From the NCBI GenBank assembly GCA_001936135.1, contig CP012816.1, positions 871,501 to 935,500 on the forward strand: DNA of 64,000 nucleotides. The letters are read 5' to 3'. The stretch's first letter is position 1. Every line of letters starts with the position of its first letter. Source of the stretch: Saccharomycopsis fibuligera x Saccharomycopsis cf. fibuligera (lineage: Eukaryota > Ascomycota > Saccharomycetes > Ascoideales > Saccharomycopsidaceae). Below, one piece after another: positions 1-10,270 of the stretch. A program made the translations under genes and the position numbers. Under the pieces are notes generated by a model. That model made no database searches and was not told the DNA's origin. It saw only the letters and a list, made by a program, of their open reading frames with translations.

Positions 1-597
1 ATGGAAGCCATAGCCATATTACTCATATGTTGTTGCTGTTGTTGCTGCTGCTGGTGATGTGGATCTTGAATCATGCTACCATCATTTGGCTGCTGCGGTG
101 GGGTGCTCATCAATTGAGGAGTTTGAGGAGTATTGGAATGTTGTCTGGAACTTGCAGCTGCATTCATGTTTTGTTGAGAAACATTAGGATTGACCGGTGC
201 CATTTGGGATGTTTGGACGTGTCCCTGCACTGGTGGAGTTAACTGACCTGTTAGTTGACCTGTTAACTGGTTAACATTTTCTGATGTCAATGGTTGAGGG
301 CCGCCCATTTGAGTAGGTGGACCCAATGGTGGTAATGGACCATTAAGTGCTGCTGGAGCACCAGGAGCGTGTGATTGCTCAGTTGGGGTACCCTGCTGAG
401 GTTCAGAATGTGAAAGTTGTCTAGGATGCAGCTGCTGTGGCCCTGTTTGCTGTATTGCTTGAGGACCACCCGGTGGTAACTGAGGTTGTGGTGGTTGTTG
501 ATTGGGCTGCAGCTGTGGCTGTTGTTGGTTAGGCTGCTGATCTTGTTGTTGGTTTGGCTGTTGTTGGTTAGGCTGTTGATTAGGCTGCTGCAGAGTT

Positions 598-629
<32 letters not shown>

Positions 630-2246
630 TTGTTGTTGCTGTTGGGCAACAGGTACCCTTTTCTTCAAATGCTTTTCCAAAATCAAATATAAATCTTCTC
701 TAGTGAATGGTTTAGCCAAAATATCACTCATACCATTAGTCAAATATGCCATCAAATCATCATCTTGAATATTACCAGTCATAGCGATAATTGGTGTAGT
801 GCTATCAAAATTTCTAATCACTGATGTAGCACTGACTCCATCTAAGTTAGGCATAACAATATCCATCAACACTAAATCGTATTTTCTTTTGTTTACAGTT
901 GAAATTGCAGATAAGCCATCAGTGACTATTTCCACTGTGCAGCCATATTTCAATAAAAATTTTCTGCATAAGTGAATACAAACCATATCATCTTCCACAA
1001 GCAAGACATGAAATGCGCTATCAAATGGTGGTGGAAGCTCACTTGCTCCTGGATTTGGCATCATCATTGCATTATTAGGTCCACCAGGTGGTGCTGGTAC
1101 TGTTGTTGGCTGAACTGGGCCAATCGGATTAGAAGGACTTCCTCTATAGATGCCAGGGGCTATATGTGTATCAGGATTAACCATTGGGTCTAGGGACTCA
1201 AGAGAATGTGAATTCGAGTGAGTGTTTCCAGTAGCAGATTGCTGTGCTTGTGGCGGCGGCGGCGGTGGTGGTGCCGGTGGTGGTACTTGTGTTTGAGGTT
1301 GAGGTTGAGCTGGCTGTTGCAGCTGCTGAGCTGGTTGCTGACTTTGCTGCTGAGCCTGCTGTTGTGTTTGTGGAACTTGTTGAGATGATGGCTGTTGCAG
1401 CTGTTGAGGTTGTGTTTGTTGATTCTGCAGCAGCGGCTGTAACAGCTGTGGAACATGATTCTGTGATAGTGGCTGGGAATGAGCCCTAGCTCTTTGTTGC
1501 GATTCCATATGATATTTGTTATTATTATGCTGCTGCTGCTGCTGCTGCTGCTGTTGTTGTTGTTGCTCTGCTAAAGTTTGAGCATTAGCCAGGGCAGGCG
1601 AACCTAGCTGCGGCAAATTCAATGGCGGAACCTCAATACCGTGGCTAGATACGCATTGCACCAAAGTGGCTAGCGAGCTATGGTACTTATCATTCACGCT
1701 CTTAAACTGCATTAAAGTTTCAAGAATATTGTTATACTTGGACCTCATAATCTTTAGTTCTTCACTTAACGCCTCGTAGTCGTTATTCAATGACTGAACC
1801 TGTTTTGACAAGGTGCCTATTATTTCTTGTGACTGCTCATCAATAACTTTCTTTTGAGTGGGGCCTTTTCTTTTGATGTTATCCAACGCGTCTTTGTTAT
1901 CCACTTTAAACTCCGGATGCTTGAATTCCCAAGCCCCATCGCCATAGTCTTTAGAAACTTTCTCGTTATTGGAAAGCTTTACTTTATGGAAATCGTACTT
2001 GTTCAATTGGCGAACAAAACTAGCAAAATTGCTATGTTTGAAATGTTTGGGTAAAATGTCTCTAGTGAACTCATTAGTATCCAAAACCACGAAACTGTCA
2101 CCATTTTTTGTCCACCTCACAACGTTTTTGTAAACGTCTTGTTCGAGCATTTGGAATAGCTTCTTGACAAAATCGGTTGATCCATGGCTGCTTGCCATGT
2201 TCTTGGGGACATCCCTCGTTAGCTCGCTCTTGATATTACTAGCCAT
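1..2246 (-). CDS. SKN7: Skn7-type response-regulator transcription factor, 3' end cut by the window edge
   Basis: This is a stress and cell-wall response regulator that couples a heat-shock-factor-like DNA-binding domain to a phospho-receiver domain. In yeasts Skn7 acts in the nucleus in the osmotic (Sln1-Ypd1) and oxidative-stress pathways. The ATG at 2246 opens 748 continuous codons. Residues about 22-110 form the HSF-type domain (FVRQLNKYDFHKVK recognition-helix region), about 130-190 a predicted coiled coil, and about 412-530 the receiver, with an acidic pair in LLVEDD, the phospho-acceptor D462 in LMDIVMP and the conserved lysine in LAKPF. Long Q-rich tracts lie between the domains (CAG/CAA runs near 1531-1566) and after the receiver (near 601-640). 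The protein is already longer than S. cerevisiae Skn7 (about 620 aa) because of these tracts. The C-terminus is missing beyond base 1. The family call is firm. Confidence 0.95.
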
Positions 2247-2618
2247 TGGTAATGTCCTATTTTTATTTGCTTTGTTTTTTTTGTTTTCTGTTTTCGCTTA
2301 GATGGAGTTCTTATCAAATATAGCAGTTCTTGTGTATCTATTTGAACGATTATGGCTGCTTTTTATCAAATGTGATAATACAAGAAAAGGAAGAATTTAT
2401 GATTCTCTCTATTTCTGCTCTATTTTGTTTAGAAATGATCTTTGTTGAGCAAAAAAATTTAGTTGATTTTTTCCCTTGCGGTTGGAATACTCAAGGTGAG
2501 AAGCTGCCAAAGAAGTATCTTTGAAGTACGCTAGATAAGAGCCACTGCGATATGAGGAGGGACAGGCAGTGATAATGGGATGATCAGCCAGCGAAAGAGT
2601 GTTGAAACACCGATGGTG

Positions 2619-2691
2619 AAAAAAAAAAAAAAAAAAAAAAGTAAAAAAGTAAAAAAGTAAAAAAAAGTAAAAAAAAAAAAAAAAAAAAAAA
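2619..2691. repeat. A-tract cluster broken by GT dinucleotides
   Basis: Two long A-runs (about 22 nt each) flank several A5-A6 runs separated by GT. On the SKN7 strand this reads as T-tracts 370-450 bp upstream of the ATG. Poly(dA:dT) tracts commonly exclude nucleosomes in yeast promoters; that role is inferred here. Confidence 0.8.
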
Positions 2692-3830
2692 GAGAGAAAG
2701 AAGCGAACGCACACAAACGCAGCGAAAAAGAAAAACGGAAATTGCAGTCAATTCTTGGAGCGAAGTGGGAAAAAGGATTATCCGACCAATCACTACGCGG
2801 CGCTAATCGAGACAGCGGGATGTAGTAAGCAGTGGGCGGGAGCCGTAGCCGGGAGAAGAGAGTTCGCGAGTAATTGAGGAGAAGTGACTCAATTCAAGCG
2901 AGAGTTCGGTTGGTATCAGCAGAGCAGAGAAGATAGTGTGCAAGGGCAGTGTTGTGGGAAGAGTAGTAGAGCAGAAGTAAAATTTTTAGTTTTTCGTAGA
3001 AAAGTGGTTTGGATGTTTATGGATGTGGATATGGCGGTTTACTCCTAACCGTCCGATGTCTTGAGCTTAGACAGTGGTTGACTGAGTTTGTGAGACTGAG
3101 TAAGAAGCAGAATAAAATAACGCACGCAAGCCCAAAGCGAAGTTAAAAGCCAGCACGAGTATTGCACAGCCCAGGGAGAGTGCACTGTAGTGGAAGGTAC
3201 TTGATGCGATGTGTAAAATATGATGCGTGGTGGTCGAGACAGAGGTTAAAGAGGCAGAAGAAACAGCAGTAGAACGCTCACCTTGGCCCGGTACCCTTCT
3301 AAGCAGGCGCTTCCTGGGTCAATCAAGTACAGCGATAGTAACGGTTGCGATTGTAGTGGGAGTGACGACCTCTAGAGTAGCAGTGCTGCCGGTACTCGTG
3401 TCTGTCTATCGATCTATGTGTGCCCAGTGCCGAAGATATGAACAGCAGTGGTGACAATAACAGATGCCTGCGAAACACTCTAAACAATGGGAAGAGCAGT
3501 CCAAGTTCTTGTGTCTGCTAACGATGTGGAAGAAATGGTATGGCACCGCAAAGTGTTGACAGAAACCTTGCAGTGCTAACGTATCCAGTATGATATTCTA
3601 TTTTATGATATTCACCAATAAAGGGTCAAGCCAAGAACAGCTGAACTTAACTTAACCCAGCCCTACTTAATTCGGTAAATAAATCAGGTTTTACACTCTA
3701 CATTTACTTCTATTTCAGTCTACTGCCCATGCTCACTACTAGGAAAAGACGCCGTTTCCAGCCAATAGTAGTGCGCCACTGTGTCACACGCTCACTGCTT
3801 GCTTACAACTCACTCAGTCGCCCGCTCACC

Positions 3831-3850
3831 ACTCACTCACTCACTCACTC
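3831..3850. repeat. (ACTC)n microsatellite
   Basis: Five tandem ACTC units in the SKN7-HTM1 spacer. More diffuse CTCACT sequence lies just before it. Confidence 0.8.
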
Positions 3851-4162
3851 AATCGCAGGCATGGCGCTTATTAGCTTTCAAACTTCCCGATGTGGGTGGC
3901 CGCAGCAGTGCCACACACCTCTCTCTCTCTCTATTACTGCACTGCCACCGTCTGAGCTCCTGCTTCTGCTAATACCGGAGCTCCCAAGCTCAGAAGCCCC
4001 ACAGCACGCGGCATTTTCTCAAAAAAAATTTTTTCGTTCTCACACTGTTTGGCATCTTATTTGGCTCGCTCCCATCCTGGTTATGTGCGAAGGCGCTTGA
4101 ACCGTGCAAATACTTTGTCATGCATCCATGTACTAAAATGCAGGTATATGCTCGCATCAGAT

Positions 4163-4215
4163 GCAGAGGGTCTAGACCATTGCTGTGTTCAGGATACAGA
4201 CCCTGCTTTTTTTTT
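4163..4215 (+). other. Imperfect hairpin followed by T9
   Basis: The arm GCAGAGGGTCT (one bulged A) can pair with AGACCCTGC across about 24 nt, and nine T follow at once (4207-4215). This would look like a Pol III stop or terminator on the plus strand. No A-box or B-box pair was recognised upstream, so no transcript is claimed. Confidence 0.35.
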
Positions 4216-4490
4216 GCAACATGAGTGTCAACGTTGATCGGCAACATAAGTTTTCTCCCGGGGGTCTATGCTCGCCCAATCAGAGTCCACTGGGCCAATG
4301 GCTTATACTACGGTCGAGTTGACTCAAATGTAGGCCTCCTGTTATCGCAAGGCAGGCACACATAGCTTTTGAGACTCTACAAAGGCTCTTGAATATGAAA
4401 TACGACGTCTGGAAATATTCTAAGTAAAAACATGCGAACATATAGACAACGCCTATCATAAATGCGCTCTTTTCTCTCAGCCGGGAGAGA

Positions 4491-4526
4491 GTGGCAGCGG
4501 CAGTTGTAGTGGCAGCGGCAGTTGTA
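4491..4526. repeat. 18-bp tandem duplication
   Basis: Two perfect copies of GTGGCAGCGGCAGTTGTA, followed by decayed GTTGTG units. It lies 40-75 bp past the HTM1 stop codon, in its 3' flank, and keeps a three-base periodicity. Confidence 0.8.
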
Positions 4527-4566
4527 GTTGTGGTTGTGGTTGCAGTTGTAGCGCATGCCTTCCTCG

Positions 4567-7392
4567 CTACTGCCCACGGTACACAAACATGTTCTCAATC
4601 GGGTCGTTCTTCATCACCACCATTCCATTCTTGCCCTCCTGGAGCAAGATGCTCGAGTTGCGATGTCTTTCAATCGCTTGGGGCGACACCCAAACCACAG
4701 AGTCCTGTCCAACCCTGCGTCCATTGACCACTAATACTTTGAGAGTCTTGGGGCGATCAGCAACACTGCAGAAACCCTGAAGATCGGAGCTTTCGTTCAC
4801 ATCATTGATCAAGCTGGAATGGCATACCGCGCTGATGCGTTGGTGTTTAATAACAGTATTCGATGAGGCAACTTTACCACTTTCTAGCTGTTCAAGCCGT
4901 AATCGTATGCCATCAAGTTTTGGGACCCAAAAGTCGTTTTCTTTGACCACTGGCGTTGGAATCAAAGTTTCATCAAAGTTGTCATCATTACTATTATCGT
5001 TATTATTGTTATTGTTATTGCTGCTGTTGTGACTCCGCGTTCGCCTCCGATGGTAAGCTCTACTATTCAACGGGCGAACTTCGTCCACTTGCGCAACCCT
5101 TATCTCAGACTTGTCACCAAGCAATAACTCGAACGCCTCAGTAGTCAGTCGTCTAGCACAAACTGAAACTTTACTATTGACCCACTTATCATAGAACGGC
5201 GCATCAAGCTCAAATTCAGAATATCCAACCGCCTTCAAATAGCTGGGCTGCACTAAAGTACCTGCGTATCGTTGATCAATTTCATAAAATCTATCCCACG
5301 ACATCAATGCAGACACACCAAAATGTCTCGAATCCGCATTGATGCCGCTGCTGCTGCTTCTGTTGTTGTTAATGCCATTGCTCAACGGATTCACCTCGCA
5401 TAATTCTCCGTTCAACGCATTTTTATCAACATGCTCAAAACCATAATCTTCAATACCTTCCATTCGCACCTTTGCAAAGTCTGGTAAAGCTTGCTTCTTA
5501 TTGGTCGCTGAGTTGGAAGATAATGAAGATCTAGTTTGCCTTTTGTAACTGTTATAATACGTTTTTAGTCGGTCAAGTATATCATCATTGGCAAATAATT
5601 TAGAAGAGGCAAATTCAAAAAGTGATTCGATCACTCCTCCATATACAAGTTTTTCTCTAGGTATTGAATTGTCATCATTTGGTAATTTTGCTGCGTGCGT
5701 GTCGGTAGTGGCAGTTGGGGCCGTGGCACGGCCAGTAGCACCGGCGGTGCTTGGTAATAACGTTTCTGCCAACTCATCCATTTCATCCCCGCCATATGGA
5801 ATAATTATTGATTCATCCAACCACATTGGGTGGCCTTCCGTAGAAAACAAAATATTCGATCTGTCTTGATGAATGGCATTATCTTCATCAAACAACAAGT
5901 ACAAATACTTGAACGTCTCGCTCAACACAAAACTCTCCATTCTGTTCTGAGCTTTGTTGATTCTTATGTCCTGAACTCCCGAAAAACCGCACTTTGCCAT
6001 GAATCTGTACTTAAAATCTTTCAAAATACGCACTCCAATCTGTAAATACAATGGATCTTTAGTAGCACGATACAAGTAATATGTGGATTCAACAAATTCT
6101 GGCCTCAAAGGGTACCACTCCAAGGCCACTGCGTTTTGCAAATTATTCAACTCACTACTACTTTGCACTTCGCTGAAGAAATTCCATCTTTCCGGAATAG
6201 CCCCAAAAGTGTTCCATATCTTCAAGAACAATGTATGCGTTCGCACCGCGTCGCTAACTTTGCCTCCAAGCACTAGTAAACCGGGGAAGAAGGCACTTAG
6301 CGAATCAACCCAGTATGTGCTCAAATATGATGTATCCACGTTAATATTGGAAAAAAACCAGTCACTTTGGAAACTGTTTATCCGTAGCGCATTGTAAGAA
6401 TCTTTCCAAATTTGTAACAACTCCTCATCGTTGAACAAAATTGCTCCTTTTAGAGCATACTCGTAAAACGAATCAACACTGGCACCGATCCCCGTTATCA
6501 GATCAAGCCATTTTCCTTTCAGCGGATTCAAGCTCATTGGCAACAAATCCAAAACACTTCTAGAGTCCCAAAGTGCCATGAATGCATTCCGGCTAACTTT
6601 CTCAAAAATTGGGTCGCCGGTTAACTTTGACAACATGGTCATTTCAAGCATCGGTGATCCAGCACCAGCGGTACATGTTTCATACATCAAATTCGAAGGC
6701 ACTGAAGCAACACCATGCTTCAAATTGATTCGGGCATATGGGATCCCCGTCTTGGTATCAAAAGCCGGTAGTAGTCGTTGGCCCAAGTCATAAGCTAACA
6801 AAAGCAACGAGTTGTTATAATTTGGTAACTGGAACCCTCGCTTGCTATCGCTGGCATACAAGTGACAAGTCAAGAGACCTCCGAGAGCACGGATTGAGGT
6901 TTCGAATACTTGCACAGTGGAATCAATATCAAAAGAAATATTCTCTTCAATTAGTTTAACTCCCCTGGCGAAATTTTCATAATCATTCATGATGATAAAT
7001 GTGTCAATGGAATCCAAAAGCGTCACTGAATAGTTCCCCAAAACATCATTACGTAAATCTTGCTGGTTTTCATAATTGGGACCATAGGGCTCACAAGTCA
7101 ATGGTCTAACTTCGTCATTGGGAAATCCATGCTGCATATATGATTGCCAACCGTGAAGGAAAAGCTGCTTTGTTTGATCTCGCAAGTGGCGTAGGTTTGT
7201 TTTGGTAAATGTAGCAGAATCTAGAAATTCATGAGCAGTGGAGTTTTGAGGAAACGCATTTTTGTCAAAATAATGAGGATTATTGAATCGAGACTGTGAA
7301 CGGTACGCTTCAACAAAAATATTAGTATGGTTAGCTAGCAAGGCCGCTGATAGAAGGAAAATGAGGGCAAAGGAAGCATTGCAATGTAACAT
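4567..7392 (-). CDS. HTM1: ER alpha-1,2-mannosidase-like protein, GH47 family (Htm1/EDEM)
   Basis: Trims a mannose from N-glycans of misfolded glycoproteins in the ER lumen to mark them for degradation (ERAD); in S. cerevisiae it works with Pdi1. The ATG at 7392 gives 941 aa and a clear signal peptide (FALIFLLSAALLA). Two in-frame GTG codons just upstream were not used. The GH47 domain covers roughly residues 65-500: HGWQSYM, RPLTCEPYGPNYE, TLLDSIDTFII, and later LEWYPLRPEFVESTYYLYRA and ETFKYLYLLFD. Cysteines in TCEPYG and KCGFSG correspond in position to the disulfide pair known in Htm1 (inference). The long C-terminal part contains an N/D-rich run near residue 790 and no HDEL-type tail. 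It is longer than S. cerevisiae Htm1 (796 aa). Confidence 0.92.
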   Translation of the reverse strand: MLHCNASFALIFLLSAALLANHTNIFVEAYRSQSRFNNPHYFDKNAFPQNSTAHEFLDSATFTKTNLRHLRDQTKQLFLHGWQSYMQHGFPNDEVRPLTCEPYGPNYENQQDLRNDVLGNYSVTLLDSIDTFIIMNDYENFARGVKLIEENISFDIDSTVQVFETSIRALGGLLTCHLYASDSKRGFQLPNYNNSLLLLAYDLGQRLLPAFDTKTGIPYARINLKHGVASVPSNLMYETCTAGAGSPMLEMTMLSKLTGDPIFEKVSRNAFMALWDSRSVLDLLPMSLNPLKGKWLDLITGIGASVDSFYEYALKGAILFNDEELLQIWKDSYNALRINSFQSDWFFSNINVDTSYLSTYWVDSLSAFFPGLLVLGGKVSDAVRTHTLFLKIWNTFGAIPERWNFFSEVQSSSELNNLQNAVALEWYPLRPEFVESTYYLYRATKDPLYLQIGVRILKDFKYRFMAKCGFSGVQDIRINKAQNRMESFVLSETFKYLYLLFDEDNAIHQDRSNILFSTEGHPMWLDESIIIPYGGDEMDELAETLLPSTAGATGRATAPTATTDTHAAKLPNDDNSIPREKLVYGGVIESLFEFASSKLFANDDILDRLKTYYNSYKRQTRSSLSSNSATNKKQALPDFAKVRMEGIEDYGFEHVDKNALNGELCEVNPLSNGINNNRSSSSGINADSRHFGVSALMSWDRFYEIDQRYAGTLVQPSYLKAVGYSEFELDAPFYDKWVNSKVSVCARRLTTEAFELLLGDKSEIRVAQVDEVRPLNSRAYHRRRTRSHNSSNNNNNNNDNSNDDNFDETLIPTPVVKENDFWVPKLDGIRLRLEQLESGKVASSNTVIKHQRISAVCHSSLINDVNESSDLQGFCSVADRPKTLKVLVVNGRRVGQDSVVWVSPQAIERHRNSSILLQEGKNGMVVMKNDPIENMFVYRGQ

Positions 7393-7932
7393 CACCACAT
7401 CGATGTTATGTTATTGTATGGTGATCTTGTGACACTATTACTGCTTTGCTTGCAGGCAAAAGTTGATTAATTTCTTTAAAAGCTGACCCGTATTCTTCCA
7501 TACTTCCTTCTTTTTGGTTACGGCTCGCAGGCTAATTAATTGTCTGTCTGTCTGTCTGTCTGTCTGAAGCAGCGGCGTCGTGGAAGAGTCGCAGATTGAG
7601 TGAAAGCAAAGAACTAGCGAAAGGAAACAGGGATCACCCGGGCGCGTACCATCGATTCAAGCGTATTCAAGCGTCAGTAAGTTCAACATGACTAGTCAGA
7701 AATTACGAATCAGGAGCGCTCAGCAACACTGCGAAGAGCAATGCATAAAGTTAAGGATAGAAAAAGAAAGGAATATTATAAAATGACATATTAGCTAAGA
7801 GGAAGCACGATGTTGTATATAATTAGTAGCATGTCCATCTTTCTCTGGGTACGTTCCTTCTGTATTAGAGAATTATGGTTTAGTTTGTCCTAAAATAAGA
7901 ATTTCAATCAGCAACCTAGATTGCAGAACAAA
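7393..7932. other. Divergent spacer between HTM1 and the gag-like ORF
   Basis: Promoter space for HTM1 (-) and for the ORF at 7933 (+). It holds a TGTC microsatellite and a TATA-like stretch near 7775-7782. No further gene is seen. Confidence 0.6.
7541..7566. repeat. (TGTC)n microsatellite
   Basis: Six and a half perfect TGTC units, about 150 bp upstream of the HTM1 start. Confidence 0.9.
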
Positions 7933-9231
7933 ATGATTCTAAAGTCAAAAAAATCAGCAAAATCCAAACCATTTTCAACTCTGAGTGCCAAATTTACAAA
8001 AGTAGGCATCCAAGACATGTTCAAGATCTGGAAAGTCCAAGTTCGGCCAGGTGTAAGAAATCCCGTTGACTGTCTCTTGGCTCTCTGCTGCTTAAAATTT
8101 GACGGCACTAGGGGAACAGTAGAAGAGTTTGAAAACTATATAAACACCTTAGTGGACCAAATTCAACAAGATGGGAAGAATTTTCCTGAGACGTGCGTCA
8201 CTAAATGCGTGTTGAAAGGCTTGGAGGGGGAATATTTCGATAATATTGTGTTTCATAATGTTGCTTATTATGAATTTAGTTTGGATATGTTGTTTGGAGT
8301 GTTGAAGACACACGAAGCAAAGCTTTTGCGAAGAAAGAACAGAATAAAGAAGGAAAAGTCTATTGGTAAAAATGAAGATTGTGGGTTAAAGGAAGGAGAA
8401 AATCTTGGTATGCTGGAAGAATTTGAGGCAAAAGAAAATAGCTTTTTGATTTTTGACACTAACGAGATAATCTCCAAAGATACTGGGAATGAGAGTGATG
8501 ATTCAGGATATTCATGGGATACTCTAGCAGATAACCTTAATAAAGGAATTCTGAAGTTTGAGCAAACTGAAGCCGGTCTTGAAGAGCGGCAAGCTAAACC
8601 CAAGAAAGTGAATATTCTTCAAGATTTTGAAAGTGACGCTGAAAAAGATATCCTGAAAAGCAGGTCAGACTTTATTGGTGAAGACAACCATGAAATGAAA
8701 TCAAAAGTTTCTGAGAATTATGTTGAACATTGTCTGAAAACAGTTATAAATGAACCGTCACATATCCTTGAATCTTCCAAATCACGCAACTCCAAAATAA
8801 AAGAAGAGGAATCTTCCCTCATCCTCGACACATTACTAAAGCAATGCACAAGTATCTTTAACGATATGAGGACCAAAATCATGGCACAACATCAGAAACA
8901 ACAAAACGCACATAATGAAGAAGCAGAGAAGGAAATAAAATTATACAGGGATAGGCATGATATTGATGAGGAGGTTGATGTTAATAATGACAGTGATTTA
9001 ATAAACCACACTAACAGTCTGTCATATAACGGCGAACTTCGGCAACTGCGTCAATACTTTTTTGACATATATGGTAAAACTTTAGGCCCTATTTATCCAG
9101 TGGGAAAAACAAGCAAATTACAATATGAAAGATACATAACTCGGAGAATTATATTTGAGTATATGGAAAAACAGCAGAGAAGTTGTGGGGCTGTTTGTGA
9201 TAAATGCAGCCTAACTCAAGGTGATGTTTGA
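7933..9231 (+). CDS. Gag-like ORF (UBN2/copia-type capsid homology), possibly domesticated
   Basis: A single open reading frame of 432 aa from the ATG at 7933; an in-frame TTG lies 12 bp upstream. Residues about 60-145 resemble the UBN2-type gag domain of Ty1/copia elements: an IWK segment, then LKFDGTRGTVEEFENYI, LVDQIQQDG, VLKGLEGEYFDNI and LKTHEAKLLRRK, which match the family pattern of 'L-K-G-L-x-x-x-Y' followed by a late 'H/E-E-A/R-L'. The rest (about 150-432) is acidic, charged and low in complexity. No CCHC zinc knuckle, protease, integrase or reverse-transcriptase region follows, and no LTR pair was recognised, so this is a gag-only copy. The open frame over 1.3 kb suggests either a young remnant or a host-retained gene. 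The gag homology is by eye and moderate in strength. Confidence 0.55.
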   Translation: MILKSKKSAKSKPFSTLSAKFTKVGIQDMFKIWKVQVRPGVRNPVDCLLALCCLKFDGTRGTVEEFENYINTLVDQIQQDGKNFPETCVTKCVLKGLEGEYFDNIVFHNVAYYEFSLDMLFGVLKTHEAKLLRRKNRIKKEKSIGKNEDCGLKEGENLGMLEEFEAKENSFLIFDTNEIISKDTGNESDDSGYSWDTLADNLNKGILKFEQTEAGLEERQAKPKKVNILQDFESDAEKDILKSRSDFIGEDNHEMKSKVSENYVEHCLKTVINEPSHILESSKSRNSKIKEEESSLILDTLLKQCTSIFNDMRTKIMAQHQKQQNAHNEEAEKEIKLYRDRHDIDEEVDVNNDSDLINHTNSLSYNGELRQLRQYFFDIYGKTLGPIYPVGKTSKLQYERYITRRIIFEYMEKQQRSCGAVCDKCSLTQGDV

Positions 9232-10270
9232 TCGTTTGGCTGTTTGTTAGTTAGTTAACTTATGGAAAAAATTGATTACATTATATTTTTTTTTTGTTCA
9301 TTTTTCTTCCTGGTTTGCTTTTATACACTCAATTTAATTGACTTTTTTTTTCTTTTTGGCACATTAAATCACCTCAATCACTGTAAAAGCTATTGATATA
9401 TTATTACATAATCGACACTACATATTCACTATAGTTCGAGAGTAGTAGGAATTTAACATAATTATTGTAAAATCTAAATTCAAACACCTATGCTTGAGAC
9501 TTGAAACAATGGGAAAACCAATTGGAAGAAGAATGATTCTCTAAAAGAAGTAAAGAAGCTAAGATCACTAGAGAGCTCTTTTATGGTTTTGTTTCGCAAA
9601 GCCACGAACAAAATCGCAAGCACTATATCCGCAATATATATAGAGCAGTAAAATGTTAGAGAGGCTGCAAAGAAAGAGAGTTGGAGTCGAGGTCATTGTG
9701 GGGCATGTGATTGAAATCTGCGTAAACGAGAATAAATGAAATGGGCATTGCTAGGCTATGATAGGGGTTGATAGAAACTTGAAGAAGTTGTACATTGTAA
9801 TGTTAGTTTTATATCATCGAGACATAAACTGCAGCCGATATGCTATGGTATAACATGAGAAAATGGAGTTGAAACTTTGAGAAGGGAATTGAGAGGAAAT
9901 GAATATAAAGCAAGTATTGTAAGAATATTGCCGGATTTTGATTATCTGAAGAAGAGAATTGTGAGCAAACAGGGTTGTTTTTGTCCTTGATTGTGCTTTG
10001 AAAATGTGTTTTTCATAAAAAAGCTTCAAGAAAAAGGGCGCATCAAGCATCAGAAAACAGGCCAAACTAGTACAAATTAAGCTTCGTGAGTGGATAAAAG
10101 AAGTAAAATGAGTTAAATAAGTAAATAAACAATGATATGAAGTAAAAGAAATAGACAATCATAAAGAATTAAAAAGACTGACAGAATTAGTAGATTTGCT
10201 AACATCAAGTCTTGATCATCGAGCCATTATCCAGTCTTGTCAAATCTACTATTTGCAGTACTCTTCTTAC
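9232..10270. other. 1.0-kb convergent spacer, no gene seen
   Basis: Lies between the 3' ends of the gag-like ORF and the minus-strand gene at 10271. AT-rich, with T-runs near 9284-9355. A minus-strand ORF at 9814-10158 lacks an ATG start and has no family features. Confidence 0.5.

Larger units (their letters stand above)
2247..4566. other. 2.3-kb gene-free stretch: SKN7 upstream region and HTM1 3' flank
   Basis: No convincing gene was found. Small ORFs here (about 3227-3454, 3729-4100 and 3990-4247) have no family resemblance and mostly overlap one another. By eye, parts at about 2780-3480 and 3730-4350 look richer in G+C than the neighbouring intergenic DNA. The stretch holds A-tracts, an ACTC microsatellite, two CCAAT boxes (near 4275 and 4292), a GGTCTAGACC palindrome at 4169-4178, and a hairpin followed by T9. 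Its length suits a long promoter and leader for a regulator gene, which is inference. Confidence 0.6.

Noticed and set aside
1-1500. Plus-strand Leu/Val-rich ORFs at 27-242, 486-692 and 1244-1489
   Set aside because: Shadows of the SKN7 glutamine tracts on the opposite strand.
3040-3070. TCCTAACC and GATGTCT fragments resembling Candida telomere repeats (telomerase RNA template idea)
   Set aside because: Only about 8 matching bases, far short of a template covering more than one repeat.
3729-4100. ORF of 123 codons in the SKN7-HTM1 spacer
   Set aside because: Built from microsatellite and low-complexity sequence, with overlapping ORFs on both strands and no motif.
9814-10158. Minus-strand ORF of 114 codons
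   Set aside because: Starts only at TTG, composition is random-looking and it lies in a convergent spacer.
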